This document shows, one piece after another, positions 1-7,808 of a stretch of 64,000 nucleotides of DNA. The notes beneath the pieces were generated by a model that did not search any database, was not told the origin of the DNA, and saw only the letters and a list, made by a program, of their open reading frames with translations. The DNA comes from Rhodoblastus sp. Its GTDB lineage: Bacteria; Pseudomonadota; Alphaproteobacteria; Rhizobiales; Beijerinckiaceae. Numbering within the stretch: the first letter of the stretch is position 1; each line of letters opens with the position of its first letter. The position numbers and the translations under genes are program-made. The stretch is from NCBI RefSeq assembly GCF_019449565.1, contig NZ_JAGRPM010000045.1:1-64000 (forward strand), read 5' to 3'.

Positions 1-69
1 CGCTTCAAGGCCAGCGCCGCAACCGCAAAAGGACGAAAGGAGAAAGCCAATGCCTTGACCAAAACCTGA
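1..69 (+). CDS. istB: IstB-like transposition helper ATPase, C-terminal end only
   Basis: Frame 1 is open from the window edge to a TGA at 67-69 and encodes a basic tail ending in KEKANALTKT. This resembles the lysine-rich tails of IstB helper ATPases of IS21-type elements. IstB is the AAA+ partner of the IstA transposase. Only about 22 residues are visible and no catalytic motif is included, so the call rests on the tail and on the IS-like end just downstream. Confidence 0.4.
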   Translation, partial: RFKASAATAKGRKEKANALTKT

Positions 70-139
70 CCGCAGGAACATAAAAAGGCGGGTCACTTCT
101 CAGTGAAAATCCCGGGTCAGTTCCAAACGGAAATCAACA
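1..139 (+). mobile_element. Right end of an IS21-family-like insertion sequence (partial)
   Basis: The first 69 bases read as the tail of an IstB-like ATPase. They are followed by a short noncoding end carrying two copies of a GGGTCA-type motif (about 91-96 and 114-119) and finishing in ...AAATCAACA at 139. IS21-type ends are known for repeated terminal motifs of this kind and for TG...CA termini, so I place the element's edge at 139. The rest of the element lies outside the window, so family and boundary are inferred. Confidence 0.5.
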
Positions 140-193
140 GATTGGCGCAAAGCCGGCGAATTGTGCGGAGGCCTGTAATTCAGCGAACGCTGG

Positions 194-463
194 CTAATTC
201 TTGACGGAGCCTGGTTCGAGCAATTTGACGCCCTGGCGCGTTTCAAGGCTGCAGCCCTGGGGATGCTCGCATTTCGCGCCTTGAGGGAAGTCACCTGAAG
301 CTTTGTGCTTTTCGTGTTGTGCCCAGCTGACGCAATTCCCATTTGGAAGCCGGTATCCTGGGCCGCCTCTACATCCACAGCCATCGCAGGCCATGGCGAT
401 GGAATTGAGCGTCAGAAAAGCGAACGCGGCGAATATCATATTGGATCGAGCGAAACAGCGCAT
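194..463 (-). CDS. Small secreted cysteine-rich protein, unknown function
   Basis: I start this 89-residue protein at the ATG at 463, not at the longer upstream ATG, because the N-terminus then begins MRCFARSN followed by a hydrophobic stretch (IFAAFAFLTL) that looks like a signal peptide with cleavage near SIAMA. The mature part opens with a cysteine cluster (CDGCGCRGGPGYR) and has two further cysteines (KCEH, GCSLE), so metal binding or disulfides in the periplasm are plausible. The GCGCRGGPGYR...CVSWAQ pattern resembles small hypothetical proteins of Rhizobiales. No function is assigned. It reads in the same direction as the small secreted gene at 561-734. Confidence 0.6.
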   Translation of the reverse strand: MRCFARSNMIFAAFAFLTLNSIAMACDGCGCRGGPGYRLPNGNCVSWAQHEKHKASGDFPQGAKCEHPQGCSLETRQGVKLLEPGSVKN

Positions 464-560
464 CAGATCATCGCCTATGGAAACGGATGCCGGTTGAAAT
501 TCGAAAACCGGAACCCACGAAAAACATCGGGTTGGGCTCCGGCTGCACCGAATTTTTTTA

Positions 561-734
561 TCAACAGATGCGGAAATGAGCGCCGGTATGGCGGTTCGTC
601 CGCCAGCATGTTTCGCCGCGATGATGATAGCCGTAATGCCGGTGGCCCCATCCAGCCTCGGCACGAGCGGATAAGGCAATCGGCGTCAGAACGATCGCGG
701 AGAATGCCAAAAGCGCAGCGACAAATGATTTCAT
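561..734 (-). CDS. Small secreted histidine-rich peptide, unknown function
   Basis: This 57-residue protein starts at the ATG at 734. It has a clear signal peptide (MKSFVAALLAFSAIVLTPIALSARAEA) and a short mature part rich in His, Tyr and Arg (GWGHRHYGYHHRG) with two cysteines. Short exported proteins of this style are common in Rhizobiales and usually lack a known role. Metal binding is only a guess from the His cluster. The longer 845 start would add an unlikely basic extension before the signal peptide. Confidence 0.55.
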   Translation of the reverse strand: MKSFVAALLAFSAIVLTPIALSARAEAGWGHRHYGYHHRGETCWRTNRHTGAHFRIC

Positions 735-973
735 GATCACAATCCTTCGCCAAGCGATGCTGAGTGAAAATGCAGCAGCTAAGCCCAAGCGACAAGCGCC
801 CAGCAGGCAGACTTTCGTCATGGAGATCGTCGCGAGCTTGCGCAAAGGCCTTGGTTCGATGGTGGGGCCGCGCCAGGCAGAGGTGTCCGATCCTGCGCAG
901 AACGATTTTGCTCGCGCGGCAGGGAAAATTCATGCGAAAAATCTTGCATTGAATATAGATGCGGGCGGCTCAG

Positions 974-1228
974 ATGTTTTTCGCTTGGCTGGAGATGCGC
1001 CGGAAAGAGCGAGCGCTGATTGACAGCGACGCTGCGGCCATGATCGAGGAATTCGGCCCCGCCGCCTATACCGAAGCCCGGCGGTGGGTCATCGCCGAAT
1101 TGAATCACAAGGTTATCGACGCCGATCGTCCTCCCGGACACTGGGCTCGCGTTCGAGCGGAAGTGCGGCGACGGATTGGATGTCCCGCGAGATCAGACAC
1201 GGCGACGCGCTACCTTGAGCATCGGTGA
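974..1228 (+). CDS. Small unknown protein, paralogue of the protein at 5822-6103
   Basis: This protein of about 84 residues (ATG at 974; an alternative GTG/ATG lies at about 959) is charged and probably helical. It shares a clear pattern with the protein encoded at 5822-6103: a basic start, then HKV(I/V)D-x-DR-x-P-x-HW-x-RVR, and the ending DTATRYL. Because the match runs the full length, both are probably real genes and members of one small family carried on mobile islands. There is no recognised domain and no function can be given. Confidence 0.6.
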   Translation: MFFAWLEMRRKERALIDSDAAAMIEEFGPAAYTEARRWVIAELNHKVIDADRPPGHWARVRAEVRRRIGCPARSDTATRYLEHR

Positions 1229-1403
1229 TGGGCGGAATAGTTCATTCGACGATTACATTTGGCTGATTCCGAGCGCGCCGCGTCAATCGAGCACGTGCGT
1301 CCTGCCTGCCCGTTCCCGTCGTCTCCGAAACCAGTCGAAAATCGGCTTACCGTTTTTGAATGGGGAAATGGAGCCGATGGAAGAAAATGGATTCCGGTTT
1401 TAA

Positions 1404-1757
1404 GTGTGGAATCAGCCAGTAGCGCTGATAAAGTTCGAGACGAAGGAAGCCGAAGACTTCATTGTTGCATTCCCATCGCCTCAAATCACCGACTTAATTG
1501 GCGCAGCCGCATTGGCATTGAAAGATGCACAAGTAACCCACGGCAACGAATCCGCGCGGATTATTCCCGTTTCGAATCTCGACGTTGAATACCGTGTCGA
1601 CCGAAACATTCCGTTTTGCGTATTAAAAGCGTCTCTCTACGGCGCTGGGGATTTGGAGTTTTCTGTTGACCGAAGCCAATTGGCGGCTCTCCGTGAGAAG
1701 ATAGATCAATTATTGGACAGCGATACTCCGTATAGCCATCAGGATCCAAAACAGTAA
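1404..1757 (+). CDS. Hypothetical protein
   Basis: The open frame begins with a GTG at 1404 and codes for 117 residues that look like a soluble alpha/beta protein (IKFETKEAEDFIVAFPSPQITDLIGAAALALKDA). It has no signal peptide or membrane segment and no motif I recognise. Codon use is less GC-biased than in the core genes, fitting an island gene. It is followed by 105 noncoding bases and another small gene in the same direction. Confidence 0.5.
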   Translation: MWNQPVALIKFETKEAEDFIVAFPSPQITDLIGAAALALKDAQVTHGNESARIIPVSNLDVEYRVDRNIPFCVLKASLYGAGDLEFSVDRSQLAALREKIDQLLDSDTPYSHQDPKQ

Positions 1758-1862
1758 GAGTTTTCATGTCTACCTCCTTGAGGTTAGTATTATAGTTACA
1801 CGATTTGCTATCGTAATACCAAAAAATAGCGGCTAGGCGGACTTTCCCGCCAGCCAACCTTA

Positions 1863-2123
1863 GTGATTGTTGAATTGATCGCCGCGCTTCAGGAGTGCCC
1901 GCCTAGCGCGCGCGTCGTGGTGGACGGCCAGGTAGACGGTTTCGACAGCATCATCGGCGTAATCAATGGAAATTTCGCCGAGGCCAAGGTTTCAGAACGG
2001 TGGGTCGGCCGGCTGGATCACACTGAGCATTCGACGGCGTTATTTTACGCTCAGACCCCAGGAGGAGCTCGGAATGACGCTATCGATTCCCGCGCTTACA
2101 ACAGCATGAAACGCGACATCTAA
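1863..2123 (+). CDS. Hypothetical small protein
   Basis: This 86-residue frame starts with GTG at 1863 and begins MIVELIAALQECPPSARVVVDGQVDGFDSI. That resembles a family of small island proteins that open with a helix and a 'PxxARVVVDG' strand, but I cannot name it or give a function. It lies downstream of another small unknown gene and upstream of the MucR-type regulator. Confidence 0.5.
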   Translation: MIVELIAALQECPPSARVVVDGQVDGFDSIIGVINGNFAEAKVSERWVGRLDHTEHSTALFYAQTPGGARNDAIDSRAYNSMKRDI

Positions 2124-2351
2124 CTGCTCGAGAACGCCAGTTGCAGAAGAGATTTTAATTCAAATTATCAAAACAGGTGACGGTCCTGGTCATTTGGTCC
2201 GTGACCAAAGTCGTTTTTGGACAACCTATGTCGGAACAGCGATGCGGAGCGGTGATGTGTCCATGTTTTGACAGTCCCAATAAATATTTGACTTTCGACG
2301 AAACCGCGCGCTACGCCGATTCAACAAAAACAAATGCTTCGGAGAATTAAC

Positions 2352-2831
2352 ATGTCAGAGAATGACAATACCTCATTTGTCGCCGAGATCCTTTCGGCCT
2401 ACTTGTCCAACAACACGGTATCCCCTGCTGATCTCGGCTCGGTGATTCAGACAGTTAAAGCCGCGTTTGGTATTTCGATCGGTCAAACTACGGTTCCCAC
2501 CGTTGACGAGCCGAAGAAAATGGAACCAGCCGTTTCGGTCAAAAAGTCTATAACGCCTGACGCGCTTGTATGTCTCTGCTGCGGGAAGCCGTTCAAATCT
2601 CTCAAGCGCCACCTTCAATCGGAACACGGTCTTTCGCCCGATGAATATCGCGCCGCTTTTGGACTGAAAGCGGATTATCCGACTGTTGCTCCGAGCTATT
2701 CAGCCCAGCGCTCCACTTTGGCCAGATCCACGGGGCTTGGTCGCAAACCTGCTGCATCGGCAGCCTCGAAGAAAGTCGCCGTGAAAAAGCCGGGTCGAAA
2801 AAAGACGGCCACAGAATCCGCGGCTGAATAA
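2352..2831 (+). CDS. MucR/Ros family zinc-finger transcriptional regulator
   Basis: MucR/Ros proteins are alphaproteobacterial DNA-binding regulators with a C2H2-like zinc finger that repress exopolysaccharide, virulence and often horizontally acquired genes. This 159-residue protein has the family layout: an N-terminal helical region (AEILSAYLSNNTVSPADLGSVI), then the zinc finger around residues 78-98 (CLCCGKPFKSLKRHLQSEHG), then the diagnostic LSPDEYRAAFGLKADYPTVAPSYSAQRS, and a basic tail rich in Lys and Ala. I chose the ATG at 2352 because GGAG lies a few bases upstream. A terminator follows at once. Targets are unknown; silencing of neighbouring island genes is inferred. Confidence 0.92.
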   Translation: MSENDNTSFVAEILSAYLSNNTVSPADLGSVIQTVKAAFGISIGQTTVPTVDEPKKMEPAVSVKKSITPDALVCLCCGKPFKSLKRHLQSEHGLSPDEYRAAFGLKADYPTVAPSYSAQRSTLARSTGLGRKPAASAASKKVAVKKPGRKKTATESAAE

Positions 2832-2848
2832 TCTGTCTGGCTCAACCG

Positions 2849-2885
2849 TAGCCGCTCGCGAAACCTCGCAAGCGGCTATTTTTCT
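2849..2885 (+). terminator. Rho-independent terminator of the MucR-type gene
   Basis: A 13-bp stem with one mismatch (TAGCCGCTCGCGA at 2849-2861 pairing with TCGCAAGCGGCTA at 2866-2878) and an AACC loop is followed directly by a T-run (TTTTTCT). It lies 17 bases after the stop codon. Confidence 0.85.
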
Positions 2886-2949
2886 GTCGCGACGATCTGC
2901 TTTCGGCGTGACTGCGCCACCACTTTCAAGGCGCCTTGGGTAAGCCAAC

Positions 2950-3582
2950 ATGGTCATCCTCGACAGGGGGAGCAGGTCGAAGGGGCTGAAGCTCAGGTGC
3001 GGCAGCGCCCACCAGTCTGCCGGATGCTCGCACCGCGACATGTACGACTACAGAATCGTCGAGATGGGGGTGATCCACGGCCTCGGCGAGCATCGCGCGC
3101 AGCTCTCCATGGCGGCCAGCATCACCGCGAAGGCCACCGAGGACGCCCTCAACGGCGCCGTGCTCAAGCTCGAAGGGAAGGAAGCCGAACTGTCGAGGCT
3201 CATCGACCTTGTCCAGCAGGGAGTGGCCGTGCCTCAGGTCGTCGACCGCATGCGCCTGCTCGGCGACGAGGTCGCCGCCCTCAAAAGGGCGGCCGAACTT
3301 CTCAAACGGGATCGGGCGGAGACCGGCGTGGCTGACCCCGGGTCGGACGTGGACGACATTGGCGCGATATACCGCGCACTCGCCGACCTGACGTCCGTGC
3401 AGCGGTTCCCAGCGCGGGCGGAGATGCGGGAGAACCTTACCCACCTCATCGAGAAGGTCATCGTCGGGCCGAGCGGCTTCATCAGCCACCACAAGGACGG
3501 CACTGGCGCGAGAACTGTCAAGGTCGGGCGAGGGGCGACCGCGCGGACAGCGGATCGCGAGGCGACACTGCGTTCCAGTTAA
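2950..3582 (+). pseudogene. C-terminal remnant of a large serine site-specific recombinase
   Basis: Large serine recombinases have an N-terminal resolvase domain with the catalytic serine, a 'recombinase' DNA-binding domain, a zinc ribbon and a coiled coil. Only the last parts remain: a zinc-ribbon-like stretch (LKLRCGSAHQSAGCSHRDMYDYRIVEMGVIHGL, about residues 14-45) and a coiled-coil tail (ALNGAVLKLEGKEAELSRLIDLVQQG, continuing EVAALKRAAELLKR). The catalytic domain is absent from the window, so the fragment cannot recombine DNA. Its stop shares a TTAA with the stop of the convergent ATPase gene. It is a scar of an integrated element. Confidence 0.8.
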
Positions 3583-4742
3583 TCCTGACGCCGCATGAAC
3601 TCAGCAAAGAGCGGCACCGTGAAGTCCAGATATCCGTGGTCGGTGCTGTAGATCATGCCCTTTGATATGATGCTTGCCCGCACGGGCCCCAAAGATTTCT
3701 GGGTGCGCGTCAGCTCCTGTGCGATGTCCGCCATCGCATATGGCCCATCGCCGAGTTTCGCCATAGCTTTTACGAACTGGACCTCCGCCTTCGTCAGACG
3801 ATCCATCCGCACCTTGAAAAACCCTTCGTCCAGCGTCGCTAGCGTTTCAGCATAGGAATTGTCGGCGTCGGTAAATGTAACCTCAGGCCCCTCCGCGTTG
3901 TTCCATATTATTGAGGCCCATTCTTGAAGAAAAAATGGATATCCTTTAGTGCGCTCAACGATAAGTTCAAGTGCGTCCGGTGTAATGGTGGCCTCTTCAT
4001 CGGTCATTGGCTTTTCAACCGCCTGCATGGCCGAAGTGGAATCAAGCGCTCCCACGCCCGGATATTGGAACAGCCGTTCTGCATAAGATTTAGCTTCTCC
4101 CGCCAAACGCGCAACTTGTGGGAGACCTGCACCAACCAATAGAACGGGCAGTCCCTCCTGTGACATCCGGTGCAGTGAAACAATCAGCGCCGAAAGGTCA
4201 GCTTCAGACAGGTACTGTACTTCATCGATCAGGAGTATCCAGCCACGTCCTGCGGCCTTAGCAGCCTTCCCGATTAGGGCGAAAAGGTCTGGAAGATCGT
4301 ATTGGAGGTCGCCCGAGTCGGCTAGTCCAGGCTCAGGCTCCACACCGACTTCCACACCAGCCATTTCAATCTTGAAGATTGAGGCAAAGCTCCTCAGCCC
4401 GCTGAGGCCGCGGGTAGCCAATTGCTTGGCTGCTTCCACCCCGGAGAGCGATCTCATGACTTTTCGCATCTCTGGATATAAGAGGCGGGCGAGAGATTCC
4501 CCTTCCGGAGCCTCGACCTTGGAAACCAGTAAGCTTGCTTGCTCGGCGTTCCGACCAATTTCGTTGAGCAGCACGGTTTTCCCGGTCCCGCGAAGGCCCA
4601 GTAGCATTATCGAGCGCGCGCTTCTTCCCTGCACGGCTCTTCCACAAGAAATTTTTCCCGCCTCAAGGATGTTGTCTCGACCTGCGAGTTCCGGCGGGCG
4701 ACTGCCTGCTCCGGGCGCGAATGGGTTGCGATAAGGGTCCAT
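3579..4742 (-). CDS. Orphan AAA/archaeal-type ATPase with winged-helix tail
   Basis: This 387-residue ATP-binding protein opens with a short YRNPFAPGAGSRPPELAGR segment typical of stand-alone ORC/archaeal-type ATPases. Walker A is at residues 49-56 (GLRGTGKT) and Walker B at 169-178 (ILLIDEVQYL). The C-terminal third (from about residue 310) looks like a winged-helix domain. Such proteins occur in mobile and defence islands, often without an assigned role. It is divergent from nothing and convergent with the recombinase remnant. A role in DNA-based defence or replication of an element is only a guess. Confidence 0.8.
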   Translation of the reverse strand: MDPYRNPFAPGAGSRPPELAGRDNILEAGKISCGRAVQGRSARSIMLLGLRGTGKTVLLNEIGRNAEQASLLVSKVEAPEGESLARLLYPEMRKVMRSLSGVEAAKQLATRGLSGLRSFASIFKIEMAGVEVGVEPEPGLADSGDLQYDLPDLFALIGKAAKAAGRGWILLIDEVQYLSEADLSALIVSLHRMSQEGLPVLLVGAGLPQVARLAGEAKSYAERLFQYPGVGALDSTSAMQAVEKPMTDEEATITPDALELIVERTKGYPFFLQEWASIIWNNAEGPEVTFTDADNSYAETLATLDEGFFKVRMDRLTKAEVQFVKAMAKLGDGPYAMADIAQELTRTQKSLGPVRASIISKGMIYSTDHGYLDFTVPLFAEFMRRQD

Positions 4743-4821
4743 CGGTTCTCCACGGGTGACTGCCCAGTCTAGCGGAATATAGGGAAGTCTATTGAAAATC
4801 GCTAGACCTTTTTAGATATCG

Positions 4822-5673
4822 CTAGTCACATGTCAGTGGACGGAACGCCGCCCTCCACGTCTCGGCCTCAAGGTGCACGGCGTCCTCCAGCGGCGGGCGC
4901 AGCGTGAAAATTCTCGGCGACGCCGCGAAATCGAAGACCCGGTAGAGGTTGAACTCGGACGGACTCCGGTCTGCGAGGGACTTTTCAGTCCGCGTCACGA
5001 AGAACGGCGTCTGGGCGTCGCCGCAGGTCGTCTTCACCTCGATCAGTTTCCGCGCGCCAGACGTCGGGTAGAAGGACAGGATGTCGTATCCGGCGCCGTC
5101 GCCGTCGATATCTGAAACCCATCGTAGGTCGCGAATCAGATCGCGCCGCCCGGCCTCGAACAGATGCCGCTCCTCCACCTCCATGACGAAGGCCTCGCCC
5201 TTCTTGCCCAGCGACCTGTTGCGCGCGTCGCGGGCGACCGGATCGAATTTCCGCGCCAGCAGTCGGATGGGCCCAGGCGTCTTCGCTGCGGACGGATCGA
5301 AGACTGGTGGAAGAACAAAGGGGTCTGCTCCGGCGAACGGGTTGCGGGATTGCACCTCTGGCTCCAGCGCCGCCGGGGTCCGGGAGAGGTAGCGCTCGAT
5401 TGCCTCGGACAGCGCCCCGAACTGGGCGTTGTAGGCTGGGAGGTAGCCCTTGATGATCGGAAGCCCAAGTTTCGACAGCACGGCGCTGACGTTCCGATAT
5501 TTGAACTCGATCGATCCCTTGCTGCGCCTGGTCGCCGTCGCGATCCCGGCATTGTGGTGAGACTTCACATAAGGCCGACCGGCCAACTCTTCGCCGAGCA
5601 TGGTGAAATAGTCGGCGACGAGCAGGTCGTTCTCCGCGTCCGTCCAGTTCGATCCTGCCGACGCGAGCGCCAT
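4822..5673 (-). CDS. DUF3883 protein with McrA-type N-terminal domain, putative restriction factor
   Basis: The start at 5673 is preferred over the longer frame because AAGGCAGG precedes it and the family N-terminus (SNWTDAENDLLVADYFTMLGEELAGR) begins there, giving 283 residues. That N-terminal block, with RSKGSIEFKYRNVSAVLSKLGLPIIKGYLPAYNAQ, is the kind found in front of McrA/HNH-type modification-dependent nucleases. The C-terminal half is a DUF3883 domain related to PD-(D/E)xK nucleases: LGKKGEAFVMEVEERHL, then D-G-x-G-Y-D-I-L-S, then KLIEVKTT, with the Asp and E-x-K likely catalytic. A role in restriction of foreign DNA is inferred. It reads in the same direction as the ATPase at 3579-4742 but is 79 bases from it. 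Confidence 0.8.
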   Translation of the reverse strand: MALASAGSNWTDAENDLLVADYFTMLGEELAGRPYVKSHHNAGIATATRRSKGSIEFKYRNVSAVLSKLGLPIIKGYLPAYNAQFGALSEAIERYLSRTPAALEPEVQSRNPFAGADPFVLPPVFDPSAAKTPGPIRLLARKFDPVARDARNRSLGKKGEAFVMEVEERHLFEAGRRDLIRDLRWVSDIDGDGAGYDILSFYPTSGARKLIEVKTTCGDAQTPFFVTRTEKSLADRSPSEFNLYRVFDFAASPRIFTLRPPLEDAVHLEAETWRAAFRPLTCD

Positions 5674-5821
5674 TCCCTGCCTTCCCTCGTGCCGCCAGGA
5701 CACGCGAGAACGGAGTCCCTTGTCAATGGCGGAGGCTTGACTGGCGCAGGAGTGTGCGTGGCAGCCTTGACCGCGACAGCGAGTATGCGACTTTGGCCGC
5801 CTCTCAGTAGGAAGACGGCTC

Positions 5822-6103
5822 ATGATCATCGGCTGGTGGCGTCGGCGGAAGGAATTGCGGGCTCGGATCAACGCCGAGGCCCGCGTGTTGATCGCCGAGC
5901 GCGGTGACGCGGCCTACCACGTCGCCCGCAGCCGGGCGCTGGAATACCGCCTGCACAAGGTCGTCGATCCTGACCGGACGCCCGACCATTGGGACAGGGT
6001 TCGCTTTGCCATCCGCTGCCTCCAGCCCGCAAAGGACGCCGACACGGCGACCCGTTATTTGAGGAGCCGTGATGCCCGAGCGCACTGTCGCCGACCTGCT
6101 TGA
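5822..6103 (+). CDS. Small unknown protein, paralogue of the protein at 974-1228
   Basis: This 93-residue protein matches the island protein at 974-1228 through its basic N-terminus (WWRRRKELRARINAEARVLIAERG), the HKVVDPDRTPDHWDRVR block and the DTATRYL ending. It carries about 13 extra residues after the point where the paralogue stops. Its end overlaps the next gene by 32 bases, so the two are probably translated together. No function can be stated. Confidence 0.65.
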   Translation: MIIGWWRRRKELRARINAEARVLIAERGDAAYHVARSRALEYRLHKVVDPDRTPDHWDRVRFAIRCLQPAKDADTATRYLRSRDARAHCRRPA

Positions 6104-6290
6104 ACTCGAAATCGACGCGGTCGATGCCTTCTGCCCAAGATGCGGCGAGTCCTGGCGGTCGCCGATCTCATTCCTGCCATCGGCGACGACGCTGGAAAAG
6201 GTTGCGGCGCTCATGATGTGCCCGACCTGTGGGGCGCGCGACATTGAGGTGGAGGTCGAGGCGCCGGGAAACGGTCGGGCCATCCAATGA
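6072..6290 (+). CDS. Small zinc-ribbon protein
   Basis: The ATG at 6072 has GAGGAG just upstream, which decides the start. The 72-residue product holds two CxxC pairs (FCPRCGESW at about residues 20-28 and MCPTCGARD at about 49-57), the hallmark of a small zinc ribbon, in an otherwise acidic protein. Its end overlaps the start of the next gene by four bases (ATGA). It could be an adaptor or regulator of the neighbouring nuclease gene, but this is inferred only from position. Confidence 0.7.
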   Translation: MPERTVADLLELEIDAVDAFCPRCGESWRSPISFLPSATTLEKVAALMMCPTCGARDIEVEVEAPGNGRAIQ

Positions 6291-6596
6291 CGATGCCTAG
6301 CCACCGGTATCTTGCCGTCCTCGCATTATTCGCCCTCGGCCTGCCATCGCCGGCGGGCGCCGGACCAGACTGCCCGGCCTTGAACCCGGCTGTCACGCAG
6401 GAGACCATCGGCGCCACAATTTGCACGGCGGGCTGGACGCGAACGGTGCGGCCTTATGTTGCAGACATGAAGCGGATCGAGGCGGAAATGCTGGCGACCA
6501 TTGGGGAGCCGATCGAGCGCCGGAACCGCTACGAACTCGACCACCTCGTGCCGCTCGCCCTCGGCGGCGCCTTGATCGACCGGCGGAACCTCGCGC

Positions 6597-6602
6597 TCTA
6601 GC
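6597..6602. repeat. Target-site duplication, left copy (TCTAGC)
   Basis: TCTAGC occurs immediately left of the IS481-type element and again immediately right of it (7622-7627). It matches the NCTAGN target reported for IS481-type transposition. Confidence 0.85.
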
Positions 6603-7539
6603 TGTGGAGCCTCAACAGGTTGTCCTCGGACAGAGCGAGGCGGCTGATTGGCGTGTTTGATTTTATTCCGCCGTGCGGTCGACGCCAGTTGTATTGTGGA
6701 GCCAGATCGGCAGCTCTTCGGCCCGACGAGTTGAGGTCGGATAGGCTTGAGCGTAAGCCCATTCGCGCAGCGCCGTCTGGATGAAGCGCTCGGCCTTGCC
6801 GTTGGTCTTCGGCGTATAGCGCTTGGTCCTGACGTGCCTGAGGCCGAGTTCCCGGCAGGCCTGCCGGAAGGCGAATGATTTGTAGCACGAGCCGTTGTCG
6901 GTCATGACCCGCTGCACGGCGACGCCGAGCCTGGCGTAGTAGGCCACGCTCGCTTGGAGGAACGCGACGGCGCTTTCCTTTTTCTCGTCGGGAAAGATCT
7001 GGCTGAAGGCGACGCGGGAGGCGTCGTCGATGCAGACATGGACAAATTCCCAGCCGACGCCGCGTGACTTGCTTTGGCCCGCGCGGTCGCCGGTTATGCG
7101 GTGACCAACACGGTCGAAGCGGCCAAGTTTCTTGATATCGATATGGATCAACTCGCCGGGGTTCTCGCGCTCGTAGCGGCGGACGGGTTCGGCCGGCTCC
7201 AGCGCAGCAAGCCGGTTGAGGCCGAGACGCTGCAGGATGCGGCTGACGGTCGCTGGCGAGACGCCGGTTTCGGCGGCGATCTGCGCCCCGGTCCGGCGCT
7301 GGCGGCGCATGGCCTCGACCTGCGTGACAACCGCGTCCGGCGTCGGCCGGTTGAGCTTATGCGGCCGCGACGATCGATCTTGCAGGCCCGCGACCCCTTC
7401 GGCCTTGAAACGCTTCCACCATTTGCGCGCGGTCCGCGGGCAGACGCCTGTGGCTCGTGCGGCGGCCTCCGGCGTCTGCCCGCTCTCGATCTGGCGCTCG
7501 ACCGTGCGGCGTCAAACGGGCATTCTTGTGGATGTTCAT
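6598..7539 (-). pseudogene. IS481-family DDE transposase with two frameshifts
   Basis: The start MNIHKNARLTPHGR (from 7539) is the family N-terminus. A frameshift near 7500-7504 moves the reading to VERQIESGQTPEAAARATGVCPRTARKWW, the helix-turn-helix, and then to the DDE core (GELIHIDIKKLGRFDRVGHRITGD, ...CIDDASRVAFSQ, MTDNGSCYKS, KAERFIQTALREWAY). A second shift near 6695 separates LPIWLH from YNWRRPHGGIKSNTPISRLALSEDNLLRLHS. The stop codon TAG is supplied by the CTAG of the target duplication. The enzyme is probably inactive unless the shifts are sequencing errors. Confidence 0.88.
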
Positions 7540-7621
7540 CCGGTCCTCCGGGTCTTTCTGAAGCTTCGCAACCTCAGCATCCCCGATCAGGACCGGATGG
7601 ACAACCTAATGAAAACTCACA
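6603..7621 (-). mobile_element. IS481-family insertion sequence, degenerate, 1,019 bp
   Basis: The element begins TGTGGAGCC... and, read from the other end, TGTGAGTTT...; the imperfect inverted ends share TGTG, TCA and AGGTTGTCC at matching places. The length is close to the usual 1 kb of the family. Both flanks carry TCTAGC as a 6-bp duplication. The single transposase gene on the minus strand is frameshifted twice. The element interrupts the HNH nuclease gene. Confidence 0.9.
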
Positions 7622-7627
7622 TCTAGC
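7622..7627. repeat. Target-site duplication, right copy (TCTAGC)
   Basis: This is identical to the left copy at 6597-6602 and directly abuts the element's ...CTCACA end. Confidence 0.85.
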
Positions 7628-7808
7628 CCACCGACGAGGCGCGGGAGAAGGACGCCATCGAGGTGTGCCTGTCCTCGCTGGTCTGTCAGGGCAAGATCGC
7701 GCTTGAGGATGCCCAGTCGGCGATATGGGAGTACTGGCGCAAGGCCGGGGAACTTTGCGAAGAAAAGTGGTGACACGGCCCTCGCCTTCAGAGCGACCGT
7801 CCGGCGGA

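Larger units (their letters stand above)
6287..7773 (+). pseudogene. Secreted HNH endonuclease gene split by an IS481-type element
   Basis: The 5' part (6287-6602) encodes a signal peptide (YLAVLALFALGLPSPAGA) and a DHLVPLALGGALIDRRNLAL stretch, the start of an HNH nuclease motif. The 3' part (7628-7770) continues as PTDEAREKDAIEVCLSSLVCQGKIALEDAQSAIWEYWRKAGELC, the usual end of this family, and stops at 7771-7773. Between them sits an insertion sequence with a TCTAGC target duplication. Joining the parts gives NLAL-stop-PTDE: the expected glutamine codon CAG reads TAG even without the insertion. The gene is therefore inactive for two reasons. Confidence 0.88.
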
